A DNA stretch of 64,000 nucleotides from JAKFWF01 sp031374115 (GTDB taxonomy: Bacteria > Pseudomonadota > Alphaproteobacteria > Rhizobiales > Hyphomicrobiaceae), in assembly GCA_031374115.1 (NCBI GenBank), contig JANMNO010000016.1, positions 1-64,000 on the forward strand, written 5' to 3'. This document shows, piece by piece, positions 62,897 through 64,000 of this stretch (the first letter of the stretch is position 1; each line of letters opens with the position of its first letter). Below the pieces are notes generated by a model. It searched no databases. It worked only from the letters and a program-made list of their open reading frames with translations, and was not told the origin of the DNA. A program made the position numbers and the translations under genes.

Positions 62897-64000
62897 TTGA
62901 TCCGCACCAGCTATCTTTCCCCCGAATTCAAAACGGAGCCTTACTGGACCGATGGTCTCGAGCCTTTCCGCCCGCTGAACGCTTCGCCAGCCGGCAGTTC
63001 GGACGTGGCCGTGATCGGCGGCGGCCCTGCTGGTCTTTCGGCGGCACTCACGCTTGCCCAGTCCGGACGGACCGTCACAGTCTTCGAGGCCGGCACGATC
63101 GGAGACGGGGCGGTCGCGCGCTCGGCTGGCTCGCTCAGCCATGTTCCGAAGGCCAGCCTCGGCGATCTCACCGCGAGCTATGGACGCGAGGCCGCGCTCT
63201 CGATCTATCGGGAGGCGCGTGCCGCACGAGAGTACGTGGAAGGATTGATCCGCGAACACGGGATCGATTGCGGCCTGCAATCCGTCACCCGATTCCTGGC
63301 GGCGCACTCGGAAGCGGCATTTGCACGACAGAAATCTAGTCTCGCAAGCCTGCGCGAGAGCTGGGGCAAGGTCGAACTCGTGCCGCGCGACGAGCAGCGC
63401 CGCGTGATCGGCTCCGATGCGTTCTTTGGTGGCCTCCAGATGGCGAACTCGGCCACGCTGCAGCCTGCGCTCCTGCAGCACGGCCTCGCGCGGGCCGCGA
63501 CATTAGCCGGTGCAGCGCTCCTGCTCGGTACGCGCGTCGATGACGTCCGTGGGGGGCCAGGCGCCTTCGAGATCGTGACGCGAAAGGCGCGCTATCGCGC
63601 GAGTGATGTCATTCTCGCCACAGCCGCTGATACCGGCTTCGGTCCAGCGCGATTCCAATCGCTCGCCCGGCGCATCGTCGCAATGGAGGCCTATTGCGTC
63701 GCCACCGAGGAGGTTTCTTCGAATCTGATGAAACGCGTCCTGCCGCTTCAGGGCCCCGTCTCCGACACCTACAAGATCATCAACTACATTGCGCCCAGTC
63801 ACGACAACCGGCGCTTCATCCTATCTGGACGCGCGGGGCGGACCGACGGCGGGCTTGCGCAGAAGGCCGAGCGGATGTTCGGCTACTTCGCGGAGCGCTT
63901 TCCCGATTTGCGCGGCGTAAAGGTAACCCACTGCTGGAGCGGCCGATTTGCGATCAGCGCGGATTGGATTCCCCACATGGGCGTCGAGGACGGCGTTCAT
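62897..64000 (+). CDS. FAD-dependent amine/amino-acid oxidase (DAO family), partial
   Basis: The window ends inside this gene; 368 codons are present. A TTG at 62897 follows a strong GGGAGGAGG RBS, and no better ATG exists in frame. The FAD-binding dinucleotide fold VAVIGGGPAGLSAALTLA is at about residues 37-54. The segment GDGAVARSAGSLSH and the downstream HCWSGRFAISADWIPHMG fit the DAO superfamily, near gamma-glutamylputrescine oxidase-like enzymes. It probably oxidises a C-N bond of the compound imported by the adjacent ABC system; the substrate is inferred. Confidence 0.85.
   Translation, partial: MIRTSYLSPEFKTEPYWTDGLEPFRPLNASPAGSSDVAVIGGGPAGLSAALTLAQSGRTVTVFEAGTIGDGAVARSAGSLSHVPKASLGDLTASYGREAALSIYREARAAREYVEGLIREHGIDCGLQSVTRFLAAHSEAAFARQKSSLASLRESWGKVELVPRDEQRRVIGSDAFFGGLQMANSATLQPALLQHGLARAATLAGAALLLGTRVDDVRGGPGAFEIVTRKARYRASDVILATAADTGFGPARFQSLARRIVAMEAYCVATEEVSSNLMKRVLPLQGPVSDTYKIINYIAPSHDNRRFILSGRAGRTDGGLAQKAERMFGYFAERFPDLRGVKVTHCWSGRFAISADWIPHMGVEDGVH

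Overview
The window is high-GC chromosomal DNA from an alphaproteobacterium, most likely Hyphomicrobiales (Rhizobiales), near the Bradyrhizobium/Rhodopseudomonas/Xanthobacteraceae group. The evidence is the family content: a twin-arginine exported beta-helix repeat protein of the Rhizobiales type, a DUF1489 protein, an rpsB gene with the alphaproteobacterial C-terminal extension, GGAAC-N16/17-CGTT promoters of the alphaproteobacterial general stress type, and clustered GC-rich palindromes. I saw no tRNA, rRNA, CRISPR array, intact insertion sequence or phage.

Layout. 1-6.7 kb: exported beta-helix protein, L-asparaginase, prfC, an AmpD-like amidase coupled to a TerB/DnaJ protein, and a DUF2147 protein. 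7-14.7 kb: a MarR-type regulator and TRAP transporter (dctQ, dctM, dctP) divergent from a fused 5-oxoprolinase whose reading frame carries palindromic repeats. 14.8-20.8 kb: peroxiredoxin, thioesterase, HisC-like aminotransferase, DUF1489, a methyltransferase/ATP-grasp fusion, and a periplasmic parvulin. 21-25.8 kb: secA, nadD, rsfS, rlmH. 25.8-34.4 kb: two membrane proteins, a sugar-nucleotide epimerase, a 2-hydroxyacid dehydrogenase, a zinc peptidase, a PRC-barrel protein, argE, apaG, an acyl-CoA dehydrogenase, and an AraC/alkylguanine methyltransferase fusion. 34.5-38.4 kb: a caspase-like protein, an EF-hand protein, tsf and rpsB.

38.6-43.1 kb is the most unusual part. An ECF sigma factor overlaps its membrane anti-sigma gene and sits opposite a subtilisin-like protease. 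Upstream are two tandem, related, apparently non-coding modules. Both modules and the sigma gene are preceded by the same GGAATA...CGTT promoter architecture with exactly 17 bases between GGAA and CGTT. The shared 17-base segment of the modules includes eight bases complementary to the Shine-Dalgarno region of the sigma mRNA, which suggests an RNA feedback loop. A 27-codon membrane peptide lies between the second module and the sigma gene.

43.3-53.3 kb: a tightly packed operon (acetamidase/formamidase, serine hydrolase, dgoK, dgoA), then a D-amino-acid-type PLP enzyme, a molybdenum hydroxylase subunit with its own MoaD-like protein, a DUF72 protein, and a ThDP enzyme. 54-64 kb looks like an accessory catabolic island: TauD-type dioxygenase, CoA ligase, an unrecognised gene, class II aldolase, a polyamine-type ABC importer with fused permeases, and an FAD amine oxidase cut by the window end.
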